64,000 nt of DNA, taken from positions 62,001-126,000 of the forward strand of contig NZ_JZJL01000006.1 in assembly GCF_000971335.1 (NCBI RefSeq). Direction: 5' to 3'. Shown piece after piece: positions 1-8,553 of this stretch. Made by a program: the position numbers and the translations under genes. Numbering within the stretch: the stretch's first letter is position 1; every line of letters starts with the position of its first letter. The notes below the pieces were generated by a model. The model was not told the DNA's origin and searched no databases. It worked only from the letters and a program-made list of their open reading frames with translations. This DNA comes from Chromobacterium vaccinii (GTDB taxonomy: Bacteria; Pseudomonadota; Gammaproteobacteria; Burkholderiales; Chromobacteriaceae).

Positions 1-151
1 GCGCCACATCCAAATATTCTTGCCCTGTGAGGTATTTTCTTGTGGATCCTGTATTCCGCGAGGTGATTGCCTGTGCGGTTCGGAGGATGAAATTCCAAGG
101 TTTGCCGAGCGCCGACAGGCTGGCATCGGTATTGAATTGGTATTCAAGCAA
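1..151 (-). CDS. Possible partial hypothetical CDS running off the left edge
   Basis: The minus strand keeps one frame open from about position 170 to the window edge, with a natural-looking composition (for example the stretch GKPWNFILRTAQAITSRN). No ATG or GTG start is visible in that frame, so I placed a tentative TTG start at 151. A plus-strand frame (2-191) is also open and cannot be excluded. No family is recognised. The gap to the next gene (152-313) holds a TGGTACACT extended -10-like motif at 215-223 and the palindrome ACCACC-T-GGTGGT at 254-266. Confidence 0.2.
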   Translation of the reverse strand, partial: MLEYQFNTDASLSALGKPWNFILRTAQAITSRNTGSTRKYLTGQEYLDVA

Positions 152-313
152 AGATTCAGTAGTGCTAGGTTCATGATTGCTTACATTCCTTGAAAATGAA
201 TTTTTTTGACCTTGTGGTACACTCTAGTAGTAATGAAACTAAAAGAAACTGTAACCACCTGGTGGTGCCCGGGAGCTTGGGTTGCTCAGGTAAACTGAGT
301 GAAGGGAAAAGAC

Positions 314-826
314 ATGTACGATGACGGACGCGTATTTTTGGTGGCTGGCTATTGGGCAAAGCTAAAAAAATCATTTTCCTCCGCCTCTGTTTATGTCATC
401 GCGGAAACGGCGGCCGTGGCATCCAGTCTGGCGAAGCGCTGCATGCCGCAGTTCCAGCCGGCAGGCGTGATGAGCCTGGCAGAGGTCAGGCGTTATGTGG
501 CGTATATGAGCCGCATCGCATCGGGTGACGAGGTGTGCCTGACGCAGGGCGGGGTAGCCCGGCATCCTGATGGGAGCGTGCCTATCGGGCAGGTGTTTGT
601 TGTCGTGGGTTTTTCCAAGACCCACTCGCCGGATCGGGATCCCATCGTCAACTTCGTGGTTGCCAAGAGCGATGTCGAGGCGGCGGTCCTGCAGCAGGCG
701 TCGATGCCTAGCTTGTCCGTTTCCGGCGCGACCAGCCTGGACCGGCTGGTGGCGTTGAAGTCCCGGATGGAGCATGTCGCTACGGGCGAGATGCCGGCGC
801 TCAAAGAGCAAGGTGTCATTCGGTGA
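314..826 (+). CDS. Hypothetical protein (170 aa)
   Basis: I chose the ATG at 314 because a purine-rich GAAGGG lies 7 nt upstream. A GTG at 299 would add five residues but lacks a Shine-Dalgarno sequence. The product has no signal peptide or membrane segment and I do not recognise the family. It contains two hydrophobic beta-like stretches (RVFLVAGYWAKL near the N-terminus, IGQVFVVVGFSKT in the middle), each followed by a helical segment, so it may be an internal duplication of one small domain. It lies 31 nt upstream of the next same-strand gene and is probably co-transcribed with it. Confidence 0.6.
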   Translation: MYDDGRVFLVAGYWAKLKKSFSSASVYVIAETAAVASSLAKRCMPQFQPAGVMSLAEVRRYVAYMSRIASGDEVCLTQGGVARHPDGSVPIGQVFVVVGFSKTHSPDRDPIVNFVVAKSDVEAAVLQQASMPSLSVSGATSLDRLVALKSRMEHVATGEMPALKEQGVIR

Positions 827-857
827 TGGTCGGGTCTAACGCAAAAGGGTGTGACAG

Positions 858-1556
858 ATGTCTACGGTGAACATACCTGTGTATGAGCGTCAATTTGCGG
901 TTGTTCTGCCGGAAGAATTGCGAGCATGCTATTTCAAGGGTGAGGTGCCGGCATCGATGCGGCAGCAGTTCGATGAATGGAAAGAGCTTGCCTTTGTCGA
1001 TGGCGTACCGCCGCCCTCGATGACGGAGAGCAATGTCGCAAAATTCTTTTTGCGTACGGTGGCGCTGACCGAGATGGATGCTTTGGGGGCGGTGCCGTTA
1101 TCGACCTTGTTTCCAATGAGCAGCGCGTCGATTACCGCATTGGATGCTCAGGCGGTCAGGCGCGCCGCGGTTTCCGGCCATGCGCAATTGACTCGGGCTG
1201 TCGTTGACATGGCGATCCACCCTGCCGATGTGACGCCTATCGCCGCCAAAGAGATGCAGAAGGTGGCGGCCAGTTTGCTGCAGACGAATCCGCCGCAAGC
1301 GGAGGAGGTCAATATCGACCGCAATCTGCTGGACTTCTTCCTGATGCGGGGCAATGCCAAGTATCGCAAGGATCTGATGATCAATGTCTCGCTGGAGGAG
1401 GCGCATGGGGCCAAGGGATTGGCGGAAAGGGTGGAGCGCAGAATGGGCGTGTTGGGCGAGTTTGAGCGCGAGCTTGTGAGAAGGCTGTTGGCTGGAGAGT
1501 CGCCAACCGAGGTGATGAAGGATGCCCGCCATTCCAGATCTGTGCCGTCCGCCTAG
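858..1556 (+). CDS. Hypothetical protein (232 aa)
   Basis: The start ATG at 858 follows GTGTGACAG, a weak Shine-Dalgarno. The protein is mostly alpha-helical and soluble by eye, with no export signal and no motif I recognise. Its stop codon lies inside the left arm of a rho-independent terminator, so transcription of this two-gene unit (314-1556) probably ends here. The nearby pilus-type peptidase and bactofilin suggest an accessory element, but I assign no function. Confidence 0.6.
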   Translation: MSTVNIPVYERQFAVVLPEELRACYFKGEVPASMRQQFDEWKELAFVDGVPPPSMTESNVAKFFLRTVALTEMDALGAVPLSTLFPMSSASITALDAQAVRRAAVSGHAQLTRAVVDMAIHPADVTPIAAKEMQKVAASLLQTNPPQAEEVNIDRNLLDFFLMRGNAKYRKDLMINVSLEEAHGAKGLAERVERRMGVLGEFERELVRRLLAGESPTEVMKDARHSRSVPSA

Positions 1557-1571
1557 CTTAGGCGGTTTTTC
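1549..1571 (+). terminator. Rho-independent terminator overlapping a stop codon
   Basis: A perfect 7-bp stem, CCGCCTA (1549-1555) and TAGGCGG (1559-1565), has a 3-nt loop and is followed by TTTTTC. The TAG stop of the upstream gene (1554-1556) is part of the stem, so termination and end of translation are physically coupled. Confidence 0.85.
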
Positions 1572-1654
1572 TTTGGGCGGTCGCTTGGCTGGTTTCTTCT
1601 TGGCCGCCCAGATTCCCCCTAGTTCCCTCGACGTCGCAATCGCGCCGGTTCGGC

Positions 1655-2596
1655 CTATCCGGTGTGATGGCCGGGCACCAGGCTGAAATACCAGCCGATG
1701 ATTTCATTGCCTCGCAGCATCGCAAGCCAGGCCGCGGCTATCAGATAAGGGCCGAAGGCCTGAGGCGTGTCGCGGTTCATCCGTTTGAAGTGGATTAGGA
1801 TGCCGCCGCACAGCGCGCTGCAGATCGCTCCTGCGCCGAGAGTCAGCGGGAGCTGCTGCCATCCCAGCCAGGCGCCAATGCCGGCCATCAATTTGAAGTC
1901 GCCGCGGCCGAGTCCGTCTTTGCCTGCGCACAGGCGAAAAGCGGCGGCAATGAGCCACATGCCCAGATAGCCGGCCATTGCACCGATCACGGCATCCTGG
2001 AGCGGGGCGAAAAGCTGGAAAAGATTGCAGGCCAGCCCTGACCAAAGCAATGCCTGCGTCAGCGCGTCCGGCAGCAGCTTGACGTCGCAATCTATCAGCG
2101 CAAGCGCGGTCAGCAGGAATATGAGGACCAGATAGGCAGGTGTGGTGGGCTGGATGCCGTAATTCCAGCCTATGCATGCGAAGGCTAATCCCAGGCCGAG
2201 CTCCACCAACGGATAGCGCGGACTTATTTTTACGGCGCAACTGGCGCATCGTCCGCGCAGGAGCAGAAAGCTCAGCACGGGCATCAATTGCCAGGCCGCC
2301 AGGGGAGTCTGGCAGGCGGGGCAGTGCGAGCGGGGGCGCGAGAGCGTCATCGCCGCGGTTTGGGCGATGGTTTGGCCGCTTGCATCCGCACACTCTATCC
2401 GCCAGCGGTATTCCAGCATTTTGGGCAAACGGAAGGTCAGCACATTGAGGAAGCTGCCCAGAGTCATGCCCAATATCATCAAGGCGAAGGCTGTCTGGCT
2501 GGCGCGAGACCCGTTCAGGCCAAGCCAGGAGGACAACATCAATAGCACGATGATGGCGCCGCCAATGGCAAGCAGGTTTTTCTGAGTGATTGTCAT
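1655..2596 (-). CDS. pilD: Prepilin peptidase / N-methyltransferase (PilD/GspO family, A24)
   Basis: A 313-aa polytopic inner-membrane aspartic protease that cleaves and methylates type IV prepilins or pseudopilins. The first third has a zinc-type cysteine pair of motifs, CPACQTPL and CASCAVKISPRYP, typical of bifunctional PilD enzymes. The A24 catalytic aspartates are visible in ALIDCDVKLLPD and in GRGDFKLMAGIG (the GxGDxK motif). About seven hydrophobic segments follow. I chose ATG 2596 because the protein there begins with a short K-containing stretch and the first membrane helix; the longer upstream open frame reads through an AT-rich intergenic region. It is divergent from the PilP-like gene, and the 174-nt gap (2597-2770) is AT-rich and likely carries both promoters. 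No other pilus gene lies nearby in the window. Confidence 0.85.
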   Translation of the reverse strand: MTITQKNLLAIGGAIIVLLMLSSWLGLNGSRASQTAFALMILGMTLGSFLNVLTFRLPKMLEYRWRIECADASGQTIAQTAAMTLSRPRSHCPACQTPLAAWQLMPVLSFLLLRGRCASCAVKISPRYPLVELGLGLAFACIGWNYGIQPTTPAYLVLIFLLTALALIDCDVKLLPDALTQALLWSGLACNLFQLFAPLQDAVIGAMAGYLGMWLIAAAFRLCAGKDGLGRGDFKLMAGIGAWLGWQQLPLTLGAGAICSALCGGILIHFKRMNRDTPQAFGPYLIAAAWLAMLRGNEIIGWYFSLVPGHHTG

Positions 2597-2770
2597 GGCG
2601 TTTCCAATTGAAAGAACCTCTGGTGCGGCGTCATCCTTGATGGATGGCGTGGCGGTCAGAATGATCGGCAACTGTTTTTTATGGTTTATTTTTTGTAATG
2701 TTTGATTAAGTATGTATCTTAATATAACATCTTTGCAAATGGAATGATCATATTGCGATGAGGGGGCAAG

Positions 2771-3637
2771 GTGAGAAGAGCACATGACTTCGGTGATGCG
2801 GAGAGCTTGGCGCTGGATGCGGACCGGCTGGGTTTCGAGGATGAGCCGCCCGCGATCCGCGGCGGGCAAGAACAGGAAGATGCGAGGCGGAGTTCTCAGG
2901 GCGAAGACCGCAAGGCGAGTCAGCCCAGACGCGACAAGCCTGTCCGCGATCTGCGTAAGGTAGCGCTGTTGGTACTGATCGGCTGGTTGCTGGCGGCCAT
3001 GGCGGCCTTGTTCTTCTGGCAGAGGTTTGTCGGTTTGCAGCCCATTCCGGCCGCGGCGAAAGGAACGGAGCCTGCGATGGCTACCATGGGTGCCGTTCCG
3101 CCTGCTCAGCCGTCGTTGCGGGCTGAAGCTGCTGCGCCTCCGCCATTGGCCCGGCTGGAGACGCAGCAGGCTTCCATGCCCGCCGCGCGCTCTCAGCCCG
3201 CTGTGCTTGCTCCGCAGGCTGCCAAGCTTGGCGGCCATGGCGGGCAGGCGGCGTCTGCGCCGGCGGCCAAGGCCATGCCGACTCATCGTCCGGATGGGGA
3301 GCGGGTTTTGTTTTCCAAGCCTGCTCGGATGGAGGACAGTCTTGAAGCCAAGGTCGCGCGCTTGGAGAAAGAAGTGAAAGCCTTATCCGATCGCAGCCGC
3401 GCCGCGAGCCCGCATCAGGCGGGCGCGGGCGGAGTCGGGAAGAAGCCCCGCGCCTCTCGCGATGTGAGCAAGGTCGTGGGCATGTCCTCCACATCGGTGT
3501 GGGTGCGCAGAGCCAATGGCGCGATGGCTGAATTGCAGGTTGGCGATCGTTTCAAGAATGACGAAGTGATTCAGCGCATTGATCAGCAAGCTCAGACCGT
3601 GGAAACGGACCGCGGGCATTACAAAGTTGGTTTCTAA
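2771..3637 (+). CDS. Bitopic membrane protein with a PilP/GspC-like C-terminal domain
   Basis: GTG start at 2771 preceded by AGGGGG, 4 nt upstream. The layout is an acidic cytoplasmic N-terminus, one membrane helix (about residues 64-85, ALLVLIGWLLAAMAALFFW), a long Ala/Pro-rich linker, a short predicted coiled coil (about 185-205) and a small C-terminal beta domain (about 225-288) with pattern VVGMSSTSVWVRR...AELQVGDRF. That design resembles PilP of type IVb pili or the HR domain of GspC, which link inner-membrane and secretin parts. It stands opposite the prepilin peptidase, which supports a pilus or secretion role. The exact family is inferred from architecture only. Confidence 0.55.
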   Translation: MRRAHDFGDAESLALDADRLGFEDEPPAIRGGQEQEDARRSSQGEDRKASQPRRDKPVRDLRKVALLVLIGWLLAAMAALFFWQRFVGLQPIPAAAKGTEPAMATMGAVPPAQPSLRAEAAAPPPLARLETQQASMPAARSQPAVLAPQAAKLGGHGGQAASAPAAKAMPTHRPDGERVLFSKPARMEDSLEAKVARLEKEVKALSDRSRAASPHQAGAGGVGKKPRASRDVSKVVGMSSTSVWVRRANGAMAELQVGDRFKNDEVIQRIDQQAQTVETDRGHYKVGF

Positions 3638-3692
3638 TCGGGCCGCAGGCGGGAGTTCAAGTCTCCCGGCTTGGCATACAAGGAGTTAAGTC

Positions 3693-4439
3693 ATGCGTAA
3701 ATTCTTCGCCAAAATGCTGTTGGGCAATGACGCCGTCAGCAAGCTGCATCCGCCTGTGCAAGCAGAGCGGGCGCAAGAGGAGGCTGGCCCGACGGAGGAG
3801 GCCATCAGCGAAACGCTGAAAGGAAGCTCGCCGACCATCACTCGGGAGCAGATCCGCTCCCTGATCGAAATCGACATGGAAATTCATGGCGATATTTTCA
3901 TTGGCAGGGGCGTCAAGGTTTCCGGCCGCGTCGTCGGCAGCCTGATGCCGAACGGCGCGGTCGAAGGCGGGGATCCCATCGTGATCGTGAGCCAGGGGGG
4001 CGATGTCGACGGCGATCTGCATGCCCGGGTGGTAGTGGTGGCCGGCAATCTGGACGGCGACATTTATGCCGACCACGTGCTGCTGATGCCGACCGCGCAA
4101 GTCAGCGGTACCGTCAATTACCGTCATACCTTGCGCCAGGACATCGGGTCGGCATTATCGGGAATGGTGCGGCGGGTCGAGCAGATCGCCTTGCTGGACC
4201 ACCCACCTCATCCTGGAGACAGGCTTGGTGTGTTGGAGGGAGGCAAGTCTGTTGCCGATTCCATCCCCGTGCTGCCGGTTGAGTCGACGGTACCGGCGCC
4301 CGCGCCCGTGTCGCCATTGGCCAGGATGGCGGCAATGATTCCGGCCCAGGAGACGGTGGATATTGAAAGCCTGTACCGCGGTTTGGAGATCGAGCGCGAA
4401 ATGCTGCCGGGCGTGCGTTCGCTGGCGGCGAGCGCTTAG
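3693..4439 (+). CDS. Bactofilin-like polymer-forming cytoskeletal protein
   Basis: A 248-aa protein with a central bactofilin (DUF583) domain at about residues 50-130, recognisable from repeated short beta strands with G-D and V-x-G turns: HGDIFIGRGVKVSGRVVGS, GGDVDGDLHARVVVVAGN, LDGDIYADHVLLMP. Bactofilins self-assemble without nucleotide into filaments that localise membrane machinery. The N-terminal (about 1-49) and C-terminal (about 150-248) tails are low-complexity. A Shine-Dalgarno AAGGAG is present upstream of ATG 3693. It is probably co-transcribed with the PilP-like gene 55 nt upstream, and the pair may position a pilus; that link is inference. Confidence 0.8.
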   Translation: MRKFFAKMLLGNDAVSKLHPPVQAERAQEEAGPTEEAISETLKGSSPTITREQIRSLIEIDMEIHGDIFIGRGVKVSGRVVGSLMPNGAVEGGDPIVIVSQGGDVDGDLHARVVVVAGNLDGDIYADHVLLMPTAQVSGTVNYRHTLRQDIGSALSGMVRRVEQIALLDHPPHPGDRLGVLEGGKSVADSIPVLPVESTVPAPAPVSPLARMAAMIPAQETVDIESLYRGLEIEREMLPGVRSLAASA

Positions 4440-4565
4440 GCGCGGCATGGTCCCCGTGGCAACAAGCGGGCGAGTTTTCCTGAGTCCAGAGCATGCCGCG
4501 GCAGATGACTGGGTATTCTGATTTTCCTTATAAAAATTACATTTATGTTTTGGGTGGGGCGTGCG

Positions 4566-4958
4566 ATGCGTGAAGAGGGATTCCCCTTGAGAGTGCCTGC
4601 TGATGCGTTGTCAGCGATGGAGGTTGCGGATCTGGGGCTGGAAGGCGGGTTATCGGCCGAGGCCGAGGATGACGAAGAGGACGCGCGCTGGTCATTTCTT
4701 CCATTCATGCAGGCTTCCATTGAGCGGATGTGCATGTTGTTGCTGTTGGCGGAGGATCATGAAGTGGATTTTTCGCCATTGGGGGAGGAGGGGCTTGCCG
4801 CAATCGCTGCGATGTCCCGTGCGGATGGGGATGCGGTGTTCGCGCAGATATCAGCGGATTACCTGGCGGGACTGGAGACGCTTGCTTCGATGACGGGGCG
4901 AGCGAGGGCAGGGCTGCATCTGTCGATCAGCGGCCTGTATCAGGCGGAGTCCGCGTAA
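4566..4958 (+). CDS. Hypothetical acidic protein (130 aa)
   Basis: ATG 4566 is preferred because GGTGGGG lies just upstream; the in-frame ATG at 4545 has none. The protein is strongly acidic (LGLEGGLSAEAEDDEEDARW near residue 30) and otherwise helical. I recognise no family. Its stop codon shares bases with the next start (TAATG at 4956-4960), which indicates translational coupling to the ArdC-like gene, so it may be an accessory or DNA-mimic-type partner. Acidity is the only evidence for that last idea. Confidence 0.55.
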   Translation: MREEGFPLRVPADALSAMEVADLGLEGGLSAEAEDDEEDARWSFLPFMQASIERMCMLLLLAEDHEVDFSPLGEEGLAAIAAMSRADGDAVFAQISADYLAGLETLASMTGRARAGLHLSISGLYQAESA

Positions 4959-6732
4959 TGGGCGCGCGCGAATTCAGGCAACGCCGTTACGTTGAAGAGG
5001 CTGCGCGGACGATTGATCGCCATCTCGAGCTGGCGCGCGAGGGCCAGGGTTGGTTCAGCGGCGGCAGAGGCTTTTTGGCGGCGCCGTTCAACCCCTTCTC
5101 CGGCGCCAGGTACCAGGGCATCAACCGTTTGCTGCTGGAAATGGTGGCGCCGTCCGGCAGCGATGATCCCCGCTGGCTTAGCTGGAGGCAGATCGAGCAG
5201 CGGGGCGAAGCGATTCAATTGGCCGATGGCGCCCAGGCGGGGCTGGCTATCTATGCCCGGCCCATTCCAGGCTCCGCGGGGCGCTTGGTTTGCAAGGCAT
5301 CCGGCGCGGAGCGGGAGGGGGCGGGCGGGCTGGCCCATGTTCTGAAAGGCTGTTCCGTTTTCAATGGCGCGGACGTTGCCGGCTTGCCGCCCTTGGCCGA
5401 ACCCACCCGGAGAAGAGGCGGCGGCGACGAGTATTTCCGGCAACTGGTCGATGCCGTCGCGCGGGAGCTAGGGGGGGGGCTGCCATGGGCTACGCGATTC
5501 CGCTTGCGCCGGCGGACGGTTTTGCCGATATGCGGGCGTATGCCGGGGAGGTCTTGCGCCGGATTGCATTTTGGCGCGCGTGTCAGCCGCCGCCAGGTCC
5601 GCATGGCGAGGCCGGGCTTGCGGTCCGCGCGCACATCGCCGCTCTTTGGCTGGCGGATCTGGCTGGGTGCGGCTGCCAGCTTCCAGCGGACGCGGATGAC
5701 GATCTCGCGTCTTGGGGAGAGTGCCTCCGGACTGATCCGCTTGAGGCTTTTCGCGCGGCGGCTGCCGCGGAACGCATCGTGGCCTGGCTTTGCCGGCATT
5801 CGCCCAGCTTGTCGCGCCTCCAGACGGACGAAGATGACTTTATTCGACGCCATTCGCAGCTTGGCATCAAGCCGCCGGAGCATCCGCCGGAAGACGGCGC
5901 CGTTCTGGCTCGGGCCGCCACGCGCGGCGCGCTATCGATGGAGGCGTCCTTGCTGACGGCGGAGGAGTTGTCGCAATGCCTGTCCGCGCATTTTGGCTGC
6001 CAGGAGGTGTTGTCCGGCACTGACGAAGCGATTCACCAGGCATTCCAGGCCTGGGTTCGGCAAAACATCGAATCCGGCGCTTTCGATGATGCCAAACTGA
6101 CTGGCCGGCAACTGTTGTCGCGCTTTCTGGAACAGCGGGAAGCTGTCGTGCTCAGTTTTCTGGAGCGCGACGATGGCTTGCGGAGGCAGATGAGAGCCAC
6201 GTCGGCAATCAATATGGAAAACGGTTGTCGGCCTTTGGCCGACGAACCTGGCGCCGGGCAGCAGAGGCGATTGTCGGCACAGCCGCTGCGGAGCGAAAAC
6301 GGAAGCTGGCTCGGGGTGCGGCATGGCGCGTTGATCGCTCTGGGCATGGCGGATCGCATTGTCGATGAAAATTCCCGCATGAGCCCCGATATGGTTTATC
6401 TGTCGTGCAATGAGGACGGGGAAGACGGCGATGCCCAGCGTTTGCTGGCGGAGGCGGAGGCGGCGGGCTGGCGCGTGGATTTTCAACCAGATTTTGAGCC
6501 GAGCGCGGCTGAAATCAGCGGCTATGCCGGCTATTTCGCGCCGCTGGTGGGTTATCAACCGAAGGTCGGCGATAGACTCAAGCTGGTGGAAGGTCCGGCT
6601 TGCATTCATGCGCAGTCGACGGGAGGAGGCTGGGTGGTGCGCCTGGCCAGCGGCAGGCGGCGGGTGTTGAGTCATGCCAGGTTTTTCGATTTCATCGAAT
6701 CAGTCATCGACGGAGATTACATCGTGGCATGA
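4958..6732 (+). pseudogene. ArdC/TraC-type antirestriction-like gene split by a poly-G frameshift
   Basis: Frame one (4958-5956) starts with an ArdC-type N-terminal domain: NPFSGARYQGINRLLLEM, DPRWLSWRQIEQRGEAI, then CSVFNGADVAGLP, matching the family pattern of GxxYxGIN, WxTxxQ and VFNxxQxxGLP. At the G9 run (5471-5479) the frame changes. The rest of the family fold continues in another frame ending at 6732: IPLAPADGFADMRAYAGEVL, then AHIAALWLADLAGCGC and LASWGECLRTDPLEAFRAAA, matching the C-terminal ArdC helices. The metalloprotease motif HExxH expected after AGEVL reads RRIAFW, so the zinc site is lost. One extra G (10) or two fewer (7) would restore a single protein of about 590 aa. Alternatively the second half could start at ATG 5485, with the G-run acting as its Shine-Dalgarno. 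The C-terminal about 250 residues are unrecognised. Confidence 0.65.
5471..5479 (+). repeat. Homopolymer run of nine G at the frame break
   Basis: Nine consecutive G between CTA and CTGCC. The upstream frame reads CTA GGG GGG GGG CTG; the frame that continues the ArdC-like fold needs GCT GCC ATG after the run. The run is long enough for polymerase slippage (phase variation), transcriptional slippage or a sequencing error. Confidence 0.9.
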
Positions 6733-6766
6733 TCCGACCTTATCCCCGTCCAGACGAAATTATCGA

Positions 6767-6785
6767 GGCCCGCCTTGCGGGCCTT
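6767..6785. terminator. Hairpin between convergent genes
   Basis: A 7-bp perfect stem, GGCCCGC (6767-6773) and GCGGGCC (6777-6783), with loop CTT and a short T stretch on the plus strand. It overlaps the stop of the minus-strand OrgC-position gene and lies 35 nt after the ArdC-like stop, so it may terminate in both directions. The T-tracts are poor. Confidence 0.5.
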
Positions 6786-7260
6786 ACCAATTTGTAAACT
6801 CTGGCGGCGTGCCGTCCGACAGCATGACATCCTGCATCCATTGCTTCATCTGGAATTGCAGATTGACGGCGCTCATCGTCGCCGTCGTCAAAGGCGCCCG
6901 CAGCGGCTCCTCAGGGCAGGTCAGCGCCAGCGCACGTTGCAGAGCCGCGCGTTGTTGCTCCAGAGTGATGAAGGCGGGCCCGCCGTTAGAGTTCTTGAAT
7001 TGTCGTAGCAGTTTGGCGATTGCGCCTATATGGGCCTGCTTGTCCTCCGGGGCATTTGACGCCGGCGGCGGCAATTGCCGCAGCGCGGCTAGCAGGGCGA
7101 TCGCCTGGGCATCGAGGGCTGCATCGGGGTCGGTGCCTGGCGCGGCTGCGGCGGAGGATGTGGGCGACGCATCCGCCAGCCGCTGCTGTAGCGGGACGAT
7201 GGCGTCGATCGCCGGATTCGCAGAGGCGTCGATAGCGTTGTTGATGATGGGATGGATCAT
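6784..7260 (-). CDS. T3SS protein in the OrgC position (hypothetical, 158 aa)
   Basis: Last gene of the needle-complex operon. ATG 7260 overlaps the stop of sctL (ATGA), and the order prgHIJK-orgAB-x matches Salmonella orgC, a secreted regulator of needle polymerisation. The protein has no membrane segment and is Ala/Pro-rich in the middle. Its C-terminal about 60 residues are helical and end in PPEFTNW. I cannot confirm OrgC homology from sequence alone, so the name rests on position. Confidence 0.55.
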   Translation of the reverse strand: MIHPIINNAIDASANPAIDAIVPLQQRLADASPTSSAAAAPGTDPDAALDAQAIALLAALRQLPPPASNAPEDKQAHIGAIAKLLRQFKNSNGGPAFITLEQQRAALQRALALTCPEEPLRAPLTTATMSAVNLQFQMKQWMQDVMLSDGTPPEFTNW

Positions 7261-7988
7261 GCGATAGGGTCCTGGCGATCGTCGTCGCGATGAGATGGCG
7301 CCGCGCCGGCAGCCAGCGCCGACAGGCGCGGACCGAGCTGGCGTTGAAATTGCTCCAGCGCGGCGACGGATAGTTGCCGGCATTCTTGCGGCAAGGTATT
7401 GAGGCGATGCGACAGTTGGCGGCTAGCGGGCTCCAGATACTGTTCCGGCGAAAACTCGGCCGCTTGATCGGCGCAGCGCATGATGAAGCGATCGTCGTCG
7501 TGATAGTCGATCTGAATGGCGCCGAACCAGTTGTCCGCCAAAAGCGCCATCAACGCGGTTTGCTGCGACCGGGCGCGTTTGGGAAGCTGCAAATGCAGGA
7601 CGGCGTCTCCTGATGGGCCATCCCTGGTGCGCAGCCACTCGTCCAGCAGCAACAGCAGGGTGTCGGGGTGATCCACCGCCGCAGCCAGCATCGCCCGAGC
7701 CTCTTCGGACAGATGCTCGCGCCAGCGCGTCGCCTGCGCTTGGCTGTTTGCCAAGTGGGCCGCCAGCTGATCCAGCGCGGCCAGCATGCCTTGCTGATAA
7801 CCGTCCCGATAAGCATGGCGCCGGATCGCGTCAGCCTCTCGCTCGGCATCGTCCAGGCACTGGCGCGCGCGTTTTCTGGCCTGCTGGTCCAGATTGTCGA
7901 TCCGGCGCAGCCGCCGCAGTTGCTGACTGCGGATCAGCACGCCGTCAGTAATGGTCGGCTGGCGGGGCAAAGGGATGTCTCCGTGCAT
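7257..7988 (-). CDS. sctL: T3SS stator protein SctL (OrgB-like)
   Basis: A 243-aa cytosolic protein of the HrpE/YscL/FliH family that anchors and regulates the SctN ATPase as part of the sorting-platform spokes. After a short N-terminus there is a long charged helix (about 25-95, RRIDNLDQQARKRARQCLDD and following) typical of FliH-type stators, then a globular C-terminal domain. OrgB of Salmonella is of similar size (226 aa). Its start overlaps sctK by 44 bp and its stop overlaps the next start by 4 bp, so translation is coupled. Confidence 0.85.
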   Translation of the reverse strand: MHGDIPLPRQPTITDGVLIRSQQLRRLRRIDNLDQQARKRARQCLDDAEREADAIRRHAYRDGYQQGMLAALDQLAAHLANSQAQATRWREHLSEEARAMLAAAVDHPDTLLLLLDEWLRTRDGPSGDAVLHLQLPKRARSQQTALMALLADNWFGAIQIDYHDDDRFIMRCADQAAEFSPEQYLEPASRQLSHRLNTLPQECRQLSVAALEQFQRQLGPRLSALAAGAAPSHRDDDRQDPIA

Positions 7989-8553
7989 ATTGTAAAGCCA
8001 GGGTCAGTAACAGGGCGTTGGAGGGGGGAAATGCCGCCGCCTCGTTGTCCACAACGGGAGAGAATTGCAGCGGCAGCCGCTGCGCCATGGCGGCGGGCAA
8101 CTGGCCCTGCCAGGCCCGCAACTGGCTGTAGCCCGCGTTCAGCAGATCGCTGTGACGGAGCGCTCGTCCGGGCGGGGGGCAGGGCGACGCATCCAATGCC
8201 TGGCAGGAGAAGTTCTGCGCCCAGGCCGGCAAGCGGAGCATGGCGCCCTGCCAACTCAAGCCTGAGCGCAGAATCTGGCATCCCATCAGGTAGGCTGCCT
8301 GCGGCAGTTGCCGCCAGTGGCGCAGATAGTGGCGGGCGATGCTGTCCAGGGGGCCGGCGGGCCAGTGGATATCCAGTCCATAGCCGCTGATCAGCAGATC
8401 GTTGACGATGCCGCGCGCCTGGTGATTGTCGAGCCGCGCCGCCAGCCGCAGCCGCTGCGGATTGATATAGCCCAGAGGGTTGAACAGGATGTCGCGTACC
8501 AGCGAGGCCTGCTCGTCGCTGCCGGCATACGATATTGCCAGATTCCTAGCCAT
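7945..8553 (-). CDS. sctK: T3SS sorting-platform protein SctK (OrgA-like)
   Basis: A 202-aa protein matching OrgA/MxiK in size (OrgA 199 aa) and position. The pattern [22 protein letters not shown] followed by [17 protein letters not shown] is typical of SctK, where the N-terminal HP...R region precedes a helical domain. SctK links the membrane ring protein SctD to SctQ in the cytosol. ATG 8553 overlaps the end of sctJ by 8 bp. Confidence 0.85.
   Translation of the reverse strand: MARNLAISYAGSDEQASLVRDILFNPLGYINPQRLRLAARLDNHQARGIVNDLLISGYGLDIHWPAGPLDSIARHYLRHWRQLPQAAYLMGCQILRSGLSWQGAMLRLPAWAQNFSCQALDASPCPPPGRALRHSDLLNAGYSQLRAWQGQLPAAMAQRLPLQFSPVVDNEAAAFPPSNALLLTLALQYARRHPFAPPADHY

Noticed and set aside
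1655-3286. 543-aa reading of the prepilin peptidase
   Set aside because: The first 230 codons read back through the divergent promoter region and antisense to the PilP-like gene; the family start fits ATG 2596.
5290-5484. Upstream part of the second ArdC-like frame as an independent start
   Set aside because: Before the G-run this frame encodes only an Arg/Gly-rich shadow of the real N-terminal domain; family similarity begins after the run.
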